The translations under genes were made by a program, and so were the position numbers. From Azospirillum brasilense (GTDB lineage: Bacteria > Pseudomonadota > Alphaproteobacteria > Azospirillales > Azospirillaceae): a stretch of 64,000 bases of DNA. How positions within the stretch are numbered: position 1 is the stretch's first letter; the number at the start of each line of letters is the position of its first letter. The notes under the pieces were generated by a model. That model saw only the letters and a program-made list of their open reading frames with translations. It was not told where the DNA came from and did no database searches. Shown here one piece after another: positions 31,338-40,085 of the stretch. Location: positions 434,001-498,000 of the forward strand of contig NZ_CP032347.1 in the NCBI RefSeq assembly GCF_005222205.1. The letters run 5' to 3'.

Positions 31338-32983
31338 ACCTCCTCCGCCTGCTGGGACGGCTCGGACCGGCGCCGCTGCGCCGGCTGGTTCTCTACGCCC
31401 TGGGGTCGGCCCTCTTCTCCACGCTGGTGCTGGCATTGGTCAACCGCGGCGCGGAGGAGATCGCCGCGGAGAAGGCCGACTTCGTCAACGTGCCTCTGGC
31501 CGCCGCCTTCGTCGCCAGCGTCCTCCTCTACATGCTCCTGGAAGGCCGCATGGTCGCCCACCTGTCGGCGGACGCGGAGGAGGTGGTGGACAGCCTGCGC
31601 ATGCGGCTGCTCGATCAGATCCGCCGCGCCGACCTGTGGAAGCTGGAGCGCTTCGGCCAGACCCCGCTGTTCGAAAGCGTGACGCAGAGCAGCCAGCTCA
31701 TCTCGCAGAACTCGCAGTTCCTGGCGCTGACGGTGCGCTCGGTCCTGCTGACCGGGACGATCCTGCTCTACATCGCCACCATCTCGCCGGTCGCCTTCCT
31801 GCTGATCGGCGGGCTGCTCGGCGCCGGGACGTGGTTCTACATCCGGCTGGGCCGCGCGCTGGAGGAGCGGCAGCGCGCCATGATGGCGGAGGAGGCGGCC
31901 CTGTTCGAAGGCGTGTCGGACCTGTTCGACGGCTTCAAGGAACAGCGGCTGAACAGCGCCCGCAGCCACGACCTCAACGCCGCCTTCGCCACCGTGTCCG
32001 GCCGCACCACCACGGCCCGCGGCGACGTGCATCTGCACACCTGGCAGCAGTTCGTGTTCGGCGAATGCGCCTTCAACCTGATGCTGGGCGTGGTCGTCTT
32101 CGTGGTGCCGTCCTACTCCAGCGCCATCTCGGCGGAGCTGGTGAAGATCACCGCCGCCATCTTCTTCATGTCGGCCCCGGTCTTCGGACTGATGCAGTCG
32201 CTGGCGGTGATGAGCGCCGCGGAGGCTGCCGCCGGGCGCATGATGGCCCTGGAAGGCCAGCTCGCCGAGTTGGCGGAGGCCGGAAGCGACGGCCCCGCCT
32301 TGCCCGTGCCCGTCAACGTCGCCGAGGTGAGGATGGAGGGGGTGGAGTTCGCCTTCCCCGCCCCGCCGGGCGAGCCGCCCTTCGCGGTCGGCCCCTTCGA
32401 CCTGACCATCCGGCGCGGCGAGGTGATCTTCATCACCGGCGGCAACGGGTCGGGCAAATCGACCTTCATCAAGCTGCTGACCGGCCTCTACCACCCGCTG
32501 CGCGGGCGGATCACGGTGGACGGGGTGCCGGTCGGGCCGCAGCGCATCGCCGCCTACCGCGAGCTGATGGCGACCGTCTTCGCCGACTTCCACCTGTTCG
32601 CCCGGCTCTACGGCCAGGATGCCCTCAACCCTGTGGAGGCCGCCGACCTGATGCGCTGGATGGAGATGGAGCGGGTGACGGCCCTGGAGGGCGACCGCTT
32701 CGGGCGGCGCGACCTGTCCGCCGGGCAGCGCAAGCGGCTGGGCCTCGTCGCCGCCATCCTGGAGAAGGCGCCGATCCTGATCCTCGACGAATGGGCGGCC
32801 GACCAGGACCCGCATTTCCGCTTCAAGTTCTACCGGGAGGTCGTGCCGGAGCTGAAGCGGCGCGGCCTGACCATCGTGGCGGTGACCCACGACGACCATT
32901 ACTTCGACGTCGCCGACCGCCGCCTGCACATGGAGGAGGGCCGCCTGACCGAACTCTCCCACCTGACGGAGGGCGTGGCATGA
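31334..32983 (+). CDS. SyrD/PvdE-like peptide-export half ABC transporter, first copy
   Basis: 549-residue fused membrane-ATPase protein of the cyclic-peptide/siderophore exporter family. About six membrane helices lie in residues 1-290. The nucleotide domain has Walker A TGGNGSGKST near residue 377, the family-specific signature LSAGQRKRLGL, Walker B ILILDEWAADQDPHFR with the catalytic Glu, and switch His in AVTHDD. LSxGQRKR and DEWAADQDP are characteristic of PvdE/SyrD. It is coupled by 4-bp overlaps to the oxygenase before it and to a paralogue after it, so a heterodimeric exporter of the NRPS product is likely. Confidence 0.93.
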   Translation: MNLLRLLGRLGPAPLRRLVLYALGSALFSTLVLALVNRGAEEIAAEKADFVNVPLAAAFVASVLLYMLLEGRMVAHLSADAEEVVDSLRMRLLDQIRRADLWKLERFGQTPLFESVTQSSQLISQNSQFLALTVRSVLLTGTILLYIATISPVAFLLIGGLLGAGTWFYIRLGRALEERQRAMMAEEAALFEGVSDLFDGFKEQRLNSARSHDLNAAFATVSGRTTTARGDVHLHTWQQFVFGECAFNLMLGVVVFVVPSYSSAISAELVKITAAIFFMSAPVFGLMQSLAVMSAAEAAAGRMMALEGQLAELAEAGSDGPALPVPVNVAEVRMEGVEFAFPAPPGEPPFAVGPFDLTIRRGEVIFITGGNGSGKSTFIKLLTGLYHPLRGRITVDGVPVGPQRIAAYRELMATVFADFHLFARLYGQDALNPVEAADLMRWMEMERVTALEGDRFGRRDLSAGQRKRLGLVAAILEKAPILILDEWAADQDPHFRFKFYREVVPELKRRGLTIVAVTHDDHYFDVADRRLHMEEGRLTELSHLTEGVA

Positions 32984-34632
32984 GGCTGGCCGCCATCGTC
33001 CTGCGCGAGCTTCCGGAGAATCTGCGCACGCTCGCCCTGATGAACGTCCTGTCGGCGATCGCCACCGCGGCGCTGCTGTGGCTGGTCGACGCCGCCGCCA
33101 AGGACGCCGCCAGGGGCATCATCAGCCCGCGGCTTCTGGTGATGTACGCGGTCACCGTGACGCTGTTCGGGGTGACCCACAATTACGCGCTGGTCACCGC
33201 GTCCCAGGACGCCGAGCGGCTGATCCACAAGATCCGGCTGCGCCTGTTCGATCTGGTGCGCCGCGCCGACCTCGTGACCGTGGACCGCATCGGGCGGGCC
33301 TCGCTGCATGGCGTGCTGACGCAGGACACCCAGACACTGGCGCAGACCCTGCCGCTTCTGGCGATCGGCGGGCAGCAGGCGGTGATGCTGGTTTTCCTGG
33401 CGGTCTATCTGGCTGGGCTGTCGCCACTGGCCTGCGTGATGGCCTTCGCCTTCGCCGGGATCGCCGTGGCCGTGAAGGTCGCGCGGGTGCAGCGCCTGCG
33501 CCGCAGCATGGTGGAGGCGGCGGCGGCCGAAACGCGCGTCTTCGACGGGCTGACCGACCTGCTGCGCGGCTTCAAGGAGGTGCGGATGAACCGCCGCCGC
33601 GGCGACGGGCTGATCCGCGACCTTGCCGACGCCTCGTCCCGGGCGCGGGCGGTGAATGTCGATATGAAAGAGCAGTGGGGCCGCAATTTCGCTCTGGTCG
33701 AGGCGATGTTCTACACGCTGATCGGCATGATGGTCTTCGTCGTGCCGCTGTTCACCACAGGCTATCACGCGGTGGTGGTGGCGGCGACCACGGCGGCGCT
33801 GTTCATCGTCGGGCCGGTCAGCACCGTCTCCTTCGTCACCCCGCTGGTCGCCCAGACCGAGATGGCCCTGTCCAACATCGAGGCGATGGAGGAGCGGCTG
33901 CGCGCCGCCGCCGGCAGCGCTCCCGACGAGGGGGCCGACCGCCTGCCCGGTCCGCCCGCCAGCGTCGCGCTGAAGGACGCGACCTTCGCCTATCACGATG
34001 CCGACGGTGCCCCCGTCTTCGCCGTGGGCCCCCTGTCCGCGGAGTTCCGGGCGGGCGAGATCACCTTCGTCACCGGCGGCAACGGCTCCGGAAAGTCCAC
34101 GATGCTGCGCCTGCTGACCGGGCTGATGCCGTTGGGCGGCGGCCGGCTGCTCGCCGACGGGGAGCCGGTGCCGGCGGAGCGGATGCAGAGCTACCGCGAC
34201 ATGATCTCGGCCATCTTCTCCGACTATCACCTGTCGCGCCGCCTCTACGGCGTTGCCGACCCCGACCCGGCGCGCGTCCGCGCCCTGCTGGAGCGGCTGG
34301 AGATGCAGGACAAGGTGACGGTCACGGACGGCGGCTTCAGCACCGTCGCCCTGTCCACCGGCCAGCGCAAGCGCCTCGCCCTCGTGGTCGCGCAGCTGGA
34401 GGACAAGCCGGTCATCGTGCTGGACGAATGGGCCGCCGACCAGGACCCGCATTTCCGCCGCGTCTTTTACGAGGAGCTGCTGCCGGAGCTGAAAGCCATG
34501 GGGAAGATCGTCATCTGCGTGACCCACGACGAGCGCTGGTTCGGCCTCGCCGACCGCGTCTATCACATGAACGAGGGCCGCATCGAGGAAGGTCACGGCC
34601 ACCATCACCTGTTCGCGCTGGAGCCGGCGTGA
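32980..34632 (+). CDS. SyrD/PvdE-like peptide-export half ABC transporter, second copy
   Basis: 550-residue paralogue of the gene before it, with the same TMD-NBD order: Walker A TGGNGSGKST, signature LSTGQRKRLAL, Walker B VIVLDEWAADQDPHFRR and switch His in CVTHDE. All catalytic motifs are intact in both copies, so neither is a degenerate partner. His-rich C-terminus (EGHGHHHLF). The start ATG 32980 overlaps the previous stop; the stop (TGATG) overlaps the thioesterase start by one base. Proteins of this family export pyoverdine precursors or lipopeptides across the inner membrane. Confidence 0.93.
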   Translation: MRLAAIVLRELPENLRTLALMNVLSAIATAALLWLVDAAAKDAARGIISPRLLVMYAVTVTLFGVTHNYALVTASQDAERLIHKIRLRLFDLVRRADLVTVDRIGRASLHGVLTQDTQTLAQTLPLLAIGGQQAVMLVFLAVYLAGLSPLACVMAFAFAGIAVAVKVARVQRLRRSMVEAAAAETRVFDGLTDLLRGFKEVRMNRRRGDGLIRDLADASSRARAVNVDMKEQWGRNFALVEAMFYTLIGMMVFVVPLFTTGYHAVVVAATTAALFIVGPVSTVSFVTPLVAQTEMALSNIEAMEERLRAAAGSAPDEGADRLPGPPASVALKDATFAYHDADGAPVFAVGPLSAEFRAGEITFVTGGNGSGKSTMLRLLTGLMPLGGGRLLADGEPVPAERMQSYRDMISAIFSDYHLSRRLYGVADPDPARVRALLERLEMQDKVTVTDGGFSTVALSTGQRKRLALVVAQLEDKPVIVLDEWAADQDPHFRRVFYEELLPELKAMGKIVICVTHDERWFGLADRVYHMNEGRIEEGHGHHHLFALEPA

Positions 34633-35438
34633 TGGCACCGTTTCCCTCCCCCTGGCTGCAAGGTTTCCGACCGGTTTCGGCGCCGTGCCGCACCCTGGTC
34701 TGCTTCCCCTACGCCGGAGCCGGCGCCGCCGTCTTCCGTGACTGGGCGTCGGACGTCGGACCGGACACGGAACTGTTGGCCGTGCGCCTGCCGGGACGGG
34801 AGAGCCGCATCGGCGAACCACCGCTGCGCCGGGCCGAAGACGCCGTGTCGGCCATCCTGGCCGCGCTGCAATCGCTGGAAGACCGCCCGCTGATCCTGTT
34901 CGGCCATTCGCTGGGCGCGGCGTTGGCCTACGCCACGGCCCGCGCTCTGGTGGCGCGGGGGCGCCCACCCGCTCTGCTGGTCGTCTCAGGACGCCGGGCG
35001 CCGCACCTGCCGTCGCGGCGCTCCCCATCCCACGCCTTGGATGATGAGGCCTTCCGCACCCGTCTCATCGCGCTGGGCGGCACCCCGCCCGAGGTTCTCG
35101 CCTGCGACGAGCTGATGGAGCTGATGCTGCCAATGCTGCGCGCCGACTTCGTCATGTCCGACGGCTTCCACGAAGACGGCCCCTCGCCGCTTCCCGTGCC
35201 GATCCTGGCTTTCGCCGGGGTGGAGGACAACGAGGCCACGGTCGAGGAGGTTTCCGCCTGGGAACAGGTGGCCGGTGCGGCGTTCGCCCTGTGCACACTT
35301 CCCGGCGGGCATTTCTTCCTGCACGAAAAACGCTCTCTGATTGTCTCGCAAGTTCAACGATCGCATTTCTTGTGGAACTACCTTCAACGACCCACTTCAA
35401 ATGGCAGAAACTTTGACGAAAACAACCAATTTCGTTAG
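34632..35438 (+). CDS. Type II thioesterase (GrsT-like)
   Basis: 268-residue alpha/beta-hydrolase that normally clears misloaded acyl groups from carrier domains. Seen: CFPYAGAGAAVFRDW near the N-terminus, the VRLPGRESR motif, nucleophile Ser in FGHSLGAALA (near residue 93), an acidic residue in FAGVEDNEA and the catalytic His in LPGGHFFLHE. These are the usual TEII landmarks. Since the NRPS ends in a reductase, release by this enzyme is unlikely and editing is the better guess. Last gene of the operon; a terminator-like hairpin follows 13 bp later. Confidence 0.93.
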   Translation: MAPFPSPWLQGFRPVSAPCRTLVCFPYAGAGAAVFRDWASDVGPDTELLAVRLPGRESRIGEPPLRRAEDAVSAILAALQSLEDRPLILFGHSLGAALAYATARALVARGRPPALLVVSGRRAPHLPSRRSPSHALDDEAFRTRLIALGGTPPEVLACDELMELMLPMLRADFVMSDGFHEDGPSPLPVPILAFAGVEDNEATVEEVSAWEQVAGAAFALCTLPGGHFFLHEKRSLIVSQVQRSHFLWNYLQRPTSNGRNFDENNQFR

Positions 35439-35451
35439 CCCATATGACGGT

Positions 35452-35475
35452 GCCGCCGGCAAACGGCGGCGTTTT
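35452..35475 (+). terminator. Rho-independent terminator-like hairpin after the NRPS operon
   Basis: Stem GCCGCCG, loop GCAAA, stem CGGCGGC, then GTTTT. The 7-bp all-GC stem and short T-run 13 bases after the thioesterase stop fit an intrinsic terminator. Confidence 0.6.
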
Positions 35476-35581
35476 CGGAGCGGGCCGTCCCTTCGGGGCC
35501 GACTGTCGCCGCGAACCATTCCGGTGCGTGGCGTTCATTGCTGATTTTCTCTCGACAACATCCTTTTTGGAGCACCACAGC

Positions 35582-36223
35582 ATGGTCAGTGAGAAGGAAA
35601 CACCGGGCGGCAAGGCCAAGCCGGAAACGGCGGCCACCCCGGCCACACCCCCGGCTCCGGAGGCCGTGACGGCCGCCCCCGAAACCGCCCCCGAAACCGT
35701 CAGCGCAAGCACTGGCGCGTCCGAAGCCGCTCCGGTCGCCACCGAGGCGCAGGCGGCGGAAATCATCCGCAAGCATGTGCTGCTGTCCGCCGCCGCGGGC
35801 GTCATCCCGCTGAACTTCGTGGACACCGCGGCGCTCGCCGTCGTGCAGCTTCGCCTGCTGAAGGAGCTGTCGGAGCTGCACGGCGTCGATTTCCGTGGCG
35901 ACATCGGCCGCTCCGCGGTGGGCACGCTGTTCGCCACGGTCGCCCCGACCGCGCTGGCCGGCGGCCTGCTCGGCTCCATGGCGTTCAACATGGCCCTGCG
36001 GTCGGTGCCGGTGATCGGCACGGTGACGCGGCTGGCCACCCAGCCGGCCTTCAACAGCGCCTTCACCTACGCGCTTGGCAAGGTGTTCCAGCAGCACTTC
36101 GCGTCGGGCGGCACCTTCCTGACCTTCCAGCCGGAAAAGGTGAAGGCCTATTTCCGCGAGAAGTTCGAGGAGGCCCGCGGCCGCAAGGGCGCCGCGCCGG
36201 AGGCCGCTCAGGCCGTGGCCTGA
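35582..36223 (+). CDS. DUF697-family membrane protein
   Basis: 213-residue protein. The first 55 residues are a low-complexity Ala/Pro/Thr/Glu-rich region. A DUF697-like domain follows: IIRKHVLLSAAAGVIPLNFVDTAAL, LRLLKELSELHGVDF, then two hydrophobic stretches (TLFATVAPTALAGGLLG and a later VPVIGTVTRL). The C-terminal end is charged, then Ala-rich. DUF697 proteins are sometimes linked to small GTPases, but none is seen here. Start ATG 35582 with GGAG upstream. Separate from the NRPS operon, which terminates before it. Confidence 0.8.
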   Translation: MVSEKETPGGKAKPETAATPATPPAPEAVTAAPETAPETVSASTGASEAAPVATEAQAAEIIRKHVLLSAAAGVIPLNFVDTAALAVVQLRLLKELSELHGVDFRGDIGRSAVGTLFATVAPTALAGGLLGSMAFNMALRSVPVIGTVTRLATQPAFNSAFTYALGKVFQQHFASGGTFLTFQPEKVKAYFREKFEEARGRKGAAPEAAQAVA

Positions 36224-36343
36224 CCGCCGCACCCGGACGCCGCCGCGGACCGGAAGGACGGGCGGGGACGCCTCCGCGCCTCCCCGCCTCCCTCCCGACG
36301 CCGTCACCCTTCCGCCCTGCTCCCATTCCAAGGCCGGACGCGC

Positions 36344-36541
36344 ATGCCCCTCGTTCTCGTCATGCTCTATCTCCTTGCCTGTCTGGTGTGCGCCGTCATG
36401 GGCCGCAACACCACGATCGGCTTCATCGGCCATTTCCTGCTGGCCCTTTTCCTGACCCCGCCGGTGAACTTCGTGATCCAGGCGGTGGGCCGCCCCAGCA
36501 CGCGGGAACGTGAGAAGATGCTGGCGACGAGACCGCGATGA
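36344..36541 (+). CDS. Small two-helix membrane protein coupled to SPFH gene
   Basis: 65 residues with two hydrophobic helices (VLVMLYLLACLVCAVMG and FIGHFLLALFLTPPVNFVI) and a basic tail. The stop overlaps the next ATG in ATGA, which is strong evidence that it is translated. I do not recognise a family with certainty. A role as partner of the SPFH protein in the membrane is inference from coupling. Confidence 0.7.
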   Translation: MPLVLVMLYLLACLVCAVMGRNTTIGFIGHFLLALFLTPPVNFVIQAVGRPSTREREKMLATRPR

Positions 36542-37644
36542 CCACCCTGGACCCGTCCGCCGGGGATGGCCTCGTCCGCGCGCCATTGCCGCAGCGCGCC
36601 GGCCTCTGGCTGAAACGGCGCAGCGTGTCGATCTACGCGCTGACGCTGACCCTGATCCTCGGTTTCCTCGCCATCGCACCCGCCGTCTTCGTCGAGGTGC
36701 CGTCCGGCCATGTCGGTGTGCTGTGGCTGCGCTTCTTCGGCGGCACGGTCACCGACCGGGTCTACAGCGAAGGCACCCACCTGATCTTCCCGTGGGACCG
36801 GGTGACGATGTACGACGTGCGCCTGCACACCGACACCCGCACCTACGAGGCGGTGGCGGCCAACGGCATGTCGATGACGGTGACCGTGGCTCTGCGCTAC
36901 CGCGTCAACCCGCCCGCCGCCGGTCTGCTTCACAAGCTGGCCGGGGACGATTACGCGGAAAAGCTGGTGCATCCGGAAATCGCCAGCCTTGTCTACGAAT
37001 TCGTGTCGAAGCACAACCCGGAGAATTTCTACTCGATCAACCGGGCGGACATCCAAGGCTTCCTGCTGACCGAAGCGCGCCGCCAGTTCCCGGCCCCGCC
37101 GACCGATCTGCAGGCGCTGAAGCTGCCGCCGGGCGTGATCGCCGACGATTACAGCTCCGTGATGATCCGGGTGGAGGATGTGCTGGTGGCCGGGGTCAGC
37201 TTCCCGCCGCTGGTCCGCCAAGCCATCGACCGCAAGATCGAGCAGCAGCAGATCATGGAGGAATACGACTTCCGCATCGCCCGCGAGGCCAAGGAGCGCG
37301 ACCGCAAGCGGATCGAGGCGGAGGGCGTGCGCGACTTCCAGGACATCGTCGCCCGCAACATCACGCCGGAGTATCTGCGCCTGCGCGGCATCGAAGCGAC
37401 GCGGGCCTTCGCCACCTCCTCGAACGCCAAGACCATCATCATCGGCGGGCGGGACGGTCTGCCGGTGATCCTGAACACCGGCGACGACGCCAAGTCGGGA
37501 ACGGCGGCCGCACCCGCCACCGCAGCCCCCCATGAAACCGCCGCGAAGGAGCCGGATGGCCTCGCGGCCCGCCTGACCACCCTGGACGAGCCGCCGCCGG
37601 AGAACAGTGCGCCGGAAGCCCCGCCGGACGCCGCCGGGCGCTGA
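36538..37644 (+). CDS. SPFH/Band-7 (prohibitin-like) membrane protein
   Basis: 368 residues. A single membrane helix near residues 34-56 (LTLTLILGFLAIAPAVFV) precedes an SPFH domain: VPSGHVGVLWLRFFGG, GTHLIFPWDRVTMYDVRLHT and a central AALRYRV-like strand (VALRYRVNP). A charged coiled-coil (IEQQQIMEEYDFRIAREAKE) follows, then a Pro/Ala-rich tail. Prohibitin-like proteins form oligomeric cages in membrane microdomains, often regulating proteases. No NfeD or protease partner is next to it; the small membrane protein upstream is the only coupled gene. Confidence 0.88.
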   Translation: MTTLDPSAGDGLVRAPLPQRAGLWLKRRSVSIYALTLTLILGFLAIAPAVFVEVPSGHVGVLWLRFFGGTVTDRVYSEGTHLIFPWDRVTMYDVRLHTDTRTYEAVAANGMSMTVTVALRYRVNPPAAGLLHKLAGDDYAEKLVHPEIASLVYEFVSKHNPENFYSINRADIQGFLLTEARRQFPAPPTDLQALKLPPGVIADDYSSVMIRVEDVLVAGVSFPPLVRQAIDRKIEQQQIMEEYDFRIAREAKERDRKRIEAEGVRDFQDIVARNITPEYLRLRGIEATRAFATSSNAKTIIIGGRDGLPVILNTGDDAKSGTAAAPATAAPHETAAKEPDGLAARLTTLDEPPPENSAPEAPPDAAGR

Positions 37645-37654
37645 GGCCCGGCGC

Positions 37655-37670
37655 GACCGCGACGGCGGTC
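37655..37670. terminator. Short hairpin between convergent genes
   Basis: GACCGC-GACG-GCGGTC, a 6-bp perfect stem with a 4-base loop, 11 bases after the SPFH stop and 72 bases from the stop of the convergent chemoreceptor. No T-run. Confidence 0.35.
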
Positions 37671-37741
37671 CCGGTCGCACATGCGACCGAAGCCCGCCGG
37701 CAAGTGAGGCGATGTGAGTCTAAAGTGAACGGAAGTTCGCT

Positions 37742-39736
37742 TTAGTCGGCGGCTTCGGCGAGGGTCCGGGCAAAATCGCGCTCCAGCTCGTCGAGCAGGC
37801 GGACCACCTCCGCCGACGCCCGCGTCATCTCGGCGGCGTGGCGTTCGGCCTCCATGCGGTTGCCGGCCTGGAGGGCAACCAGCGTCTCGCGGCCCGACTC
37901 ATGGACGGTCCGGTGCGGGGTGGCCATGCCCTTGTAGGTCGACAGGCGCATCGTCCGGGGATCGTTCACGCTGTCGTACCAGCGGCCGAGGCGGCAGGAG
38001 TGATGGGTGGACAGGTCCGCCGGCAGAAGCGTGCGCTGGCCGCCCACCGCCTCCATGATCCTCCCGACGAAGGCGAGATGGTCCTGCTTGGCCAGCCGGA
38101 CCAGTTCACCCACCCCGTCGCGGCTCATGCGGTCCACCTCCTCGCGGCCGATTTTCCGCTCGTCGAAGCGGATGTGCAGCCGGTTGTCGTGCCGCGCCAC
38201 CACCGAGCCGCGCAGGGACAGCTTGTAGCCGGGAAGCGACACGGTGACCTGCCCGCCGGTGGGCGCCGCCCCCTTCGTCTCGGCGTAGCAGCCGCATTCG
38301 GAGATGTCGCGGACCAGCGCCGGCGTCTGGTCGACGCTGCCGTCGAGCAGCACCGGCCGGCGGCGCGTGTGGCGCCGGTTCGCCAGATCGGAGGATGTGC
38401 GGATGGCCCGCGCCAGCAGGGACGGCAGGGTGTCCAGCGCCTCCTGCATGCGGTTGGCGCTCTTGCCGACGGTGTAGGCGACGGTGGTGGCGCGCTGGGT
38501 CTCGCCGCCCACGTCGGTCATCCGGCTGGCGATGCCGCGGAAGATGCCGGCGACCTCGCCGATGTTGCGGGCGATCTCGCGCGAGGCCGAGGACTGCTCC
38601 TCCACCGCCGCGGCGATCGAAGAGTTGATCTCCTGCATGGTGGTGATGGTGGTGGCCACCCCGTCCATGCCGGTGATCGCCTGCTCCGCCACCGCCTGGA
38701 TGGCACCGACCTTGGCGGCGATCTCATCCGCCGCCTTGGCCGACTGCCCGGCCAGGTTCTTCACCTCCGTTGCCACCACGGCGAAGCCCTTGCCGGCCTC
38801 GCCGGCCCTTGCCGCTTCGATGGTCGCGTTCAGCGCCAGCAGGTTGGTCTGCCCGGCGATGGCGCGGATGAGGTTCAGGATGCCGCCGATCTCCTGCGCC
38901 GCGGTGCTGAGCTGCGCCATGATCTGGCGGGCCTCGCCGCTCTTCTCCACCGCCTCGCCGGCGATCCGGGACGCGCCGCTGACCTGAACCGAAATCTCGC
39001 CGACCGCGGCCTGGAGCTGCTCCGCTCCGGCGGCGACGGTCTGGGCGGCGTCCAGCGCCTCCGCCGTGTCGGCGGAGGTCCCGGTGATGCTGTCCTTCAC
39101 CGTTGCGCAGACGCTGTCCAGGTCCCCGACCGTGCGGCGGAGATCCGCGGTGTAGCTGGCGACGCTGTCCACCACGTCGTTGGCCTCGTGGTCGATGGAA
39201 TCGACCATCGCGTCCACCGCCTGGAGACGCTCGTCGATCAGGCGGTCCCAGTAGACGGACAGCGCGGCGTCCAGGTCCATCAGCACCGCCGACACCACGG
39301 CGCGCTGCATGGTCACGATGGAGCCGAGCCGGCTGCCGGTCAGCAAGGTCCCGCCCATGCTCTGCGCCAGGGCGGCCATGATCTCGCCCAGGATGAAGGC
39401 GTAGCCGCCGACGTACCAGCTCGGGCTCAGCCCGATGCGGTGGTGGGCGATGCCGACCGCGCGCACCGACTCCTTGTAGCTGTCATCGAAGCGGCCTTCG
39501 AACAGCCGCGTCCAATGCGCGATCTGGGCGCGCTTGGCCCCTTCGACCTGCGCCGGGTTGGCGAACAGACCGGCCAGTTCGGGCTGCGACAACGTGCGGG
39601 CGTAGAAGCGGTCCAGGATCCCCGGAAGGGCCCTGGCGATGATTGGCGATGCCTGCTGCAGGCTGCCGACCGCGTCCGGTCCCAGATCGAAATAGGCGGT
39701 CTTCGCAACGTCAAGGGCGCGCAGGGAATCCGGCAT
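37742..39736 (-). CDS. Globin-coupled chemoreceptor with PilZ and CZB domains
   Basis: 664-residue soluble chemoreceptor. Residues 1-165 are a protoglobin (globin-coupled sensor) domain with the proximal haem His in VGIAHHRIGLSPSWYVGGY (near 97), so it should sense O2 or another haem ligand. The MCP signalling hairpin tip GQTNLLALNATIEAARAG is near 290. A PilZ domain follows from about 450 (RRHTRRRP, then DISECG), which predicts c-di-GMP binding. The C-terminus is a zinc-binding CZB domain with His/Cys ligands in HLAFVGRIMEA, HHSCRLGRWYDS and HRTVHESG. ATG 39736 is chosen; upstream in-frame codons lie in AT-rich leader. No transmembrane segment. Divergent from another PilZ-tailed receptor. 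Confidence 0.9.
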   Translation of the reverse strand: MPDSLRALDVAKTAYFDLGPDAVGSLQQASPIIARALPGILDRFYARTLSQPELAGLFANPAQVEGAKRAQIAHWTRLFEGRFDDSYKESVRAVGIAHHRIGLSPSWYVGGYAFILGEIMAALAQSMGGTLLTGSRLGSIVTMQRAVVSAVLMDLDAALSVYWDRLIDERLQAVDAMVDSIDHEANDVVDSVASYTADLRRTVGDLDSVCATVKDSITGTSADTAEALDAAQTVAAGAEQLQAAVGEISVQVSGASRIAGEAVEKSGEARQIMAQLSTAAQEIGGILNLIRAIAGQTNLLALNATIEAARAGEAGKGFAVVATEVKNLAGQSAKAADEIAAKVGAIQAVAEQAITGMDGVATTITTMQEINSSIAAAVEEQSSASREIARNIGEVAGIFRGIASRMTDVGGETQRATTVAYTVGKSANRMQEALDTLPSLLARAIRTSSDLANRRHTRRRPVLLDGSVDQTPALVRDISECGCYAETKGAAPTGGQVTVSLPGYKLSLRGSVVARHDNRLHIRFDERKIGREEVDRMSRDGVGELVRLAKQDHLAFVGRIMEAVGGQRTLLPADLSTHHSCRLGRWYDSVNDPRTMRLSTYKGMATPHRTVHESGRETLVALQAGNRMEAERHAAEMTRASAEVVRLLDELERDFARTLAEAAD

Positions 39737-40085
39737 GGCGAATGTTTGTATTCTGCAATGAACGAGCCCCAACCGATAACATTTCCGCCATACCGGAGGT
39801 ATCCCTAAAAGGAATTCGCATGCGGCATGCTGTCCCACCTCATGATTAACAGATGGTTTAATTTGTGCACCGCTAAAAAGGAACGCGGTCGATAAGCCTG
39901 ATAATACAATAACTTTCCTCCAAGTTGGCGGAAAAAGCGGCAACGACACCTTCACATTGCAGGGACCCGGTGCGTCCCGAGGTTGATAAAACTATTTGTT
40001 ACAAATGCGCGACAAAGGATACCAATGCCGCGCCCTCCCGGTGACTCCGGGACGATCCGACGGTTTTTCAAGGAGTTTTCGGCCG
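39737..40085. promoter_or_regulatory. AT-rich divergent promoter region between two chemoreceptor genes
   Basis: 349 bp without a gene. Composition drops sharply to AT-rich around 39840-40020 (for example runs such as CTAAAAAGGAA and ATAATACAATAACTTT), as expected for back-to-back promoters. I could not fix -35/-10 pairs with confidence. AAGGAG near 40069 is the probable ribosome site of the downstream receptor, with a rather long 11-base spacing. Confidence 0.4.

Noticed and set aside
17725..35438. Siderophore cluster
   Set aside because: No TonB receptor, ferric reductase, hydroxamate or catechol genes or Fur box are seen; PvdE-like exporters alone do not prove iron transport. Not excluded, just unsupported.
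39870..39900. TAAA...GTCGATAA resembling a sigma-28 flagellar promoter near the chemoreceptors
   Set aside because: The gap between the two halves is about 6 bp after TAAAAAGG, too short for the N11 consensus.
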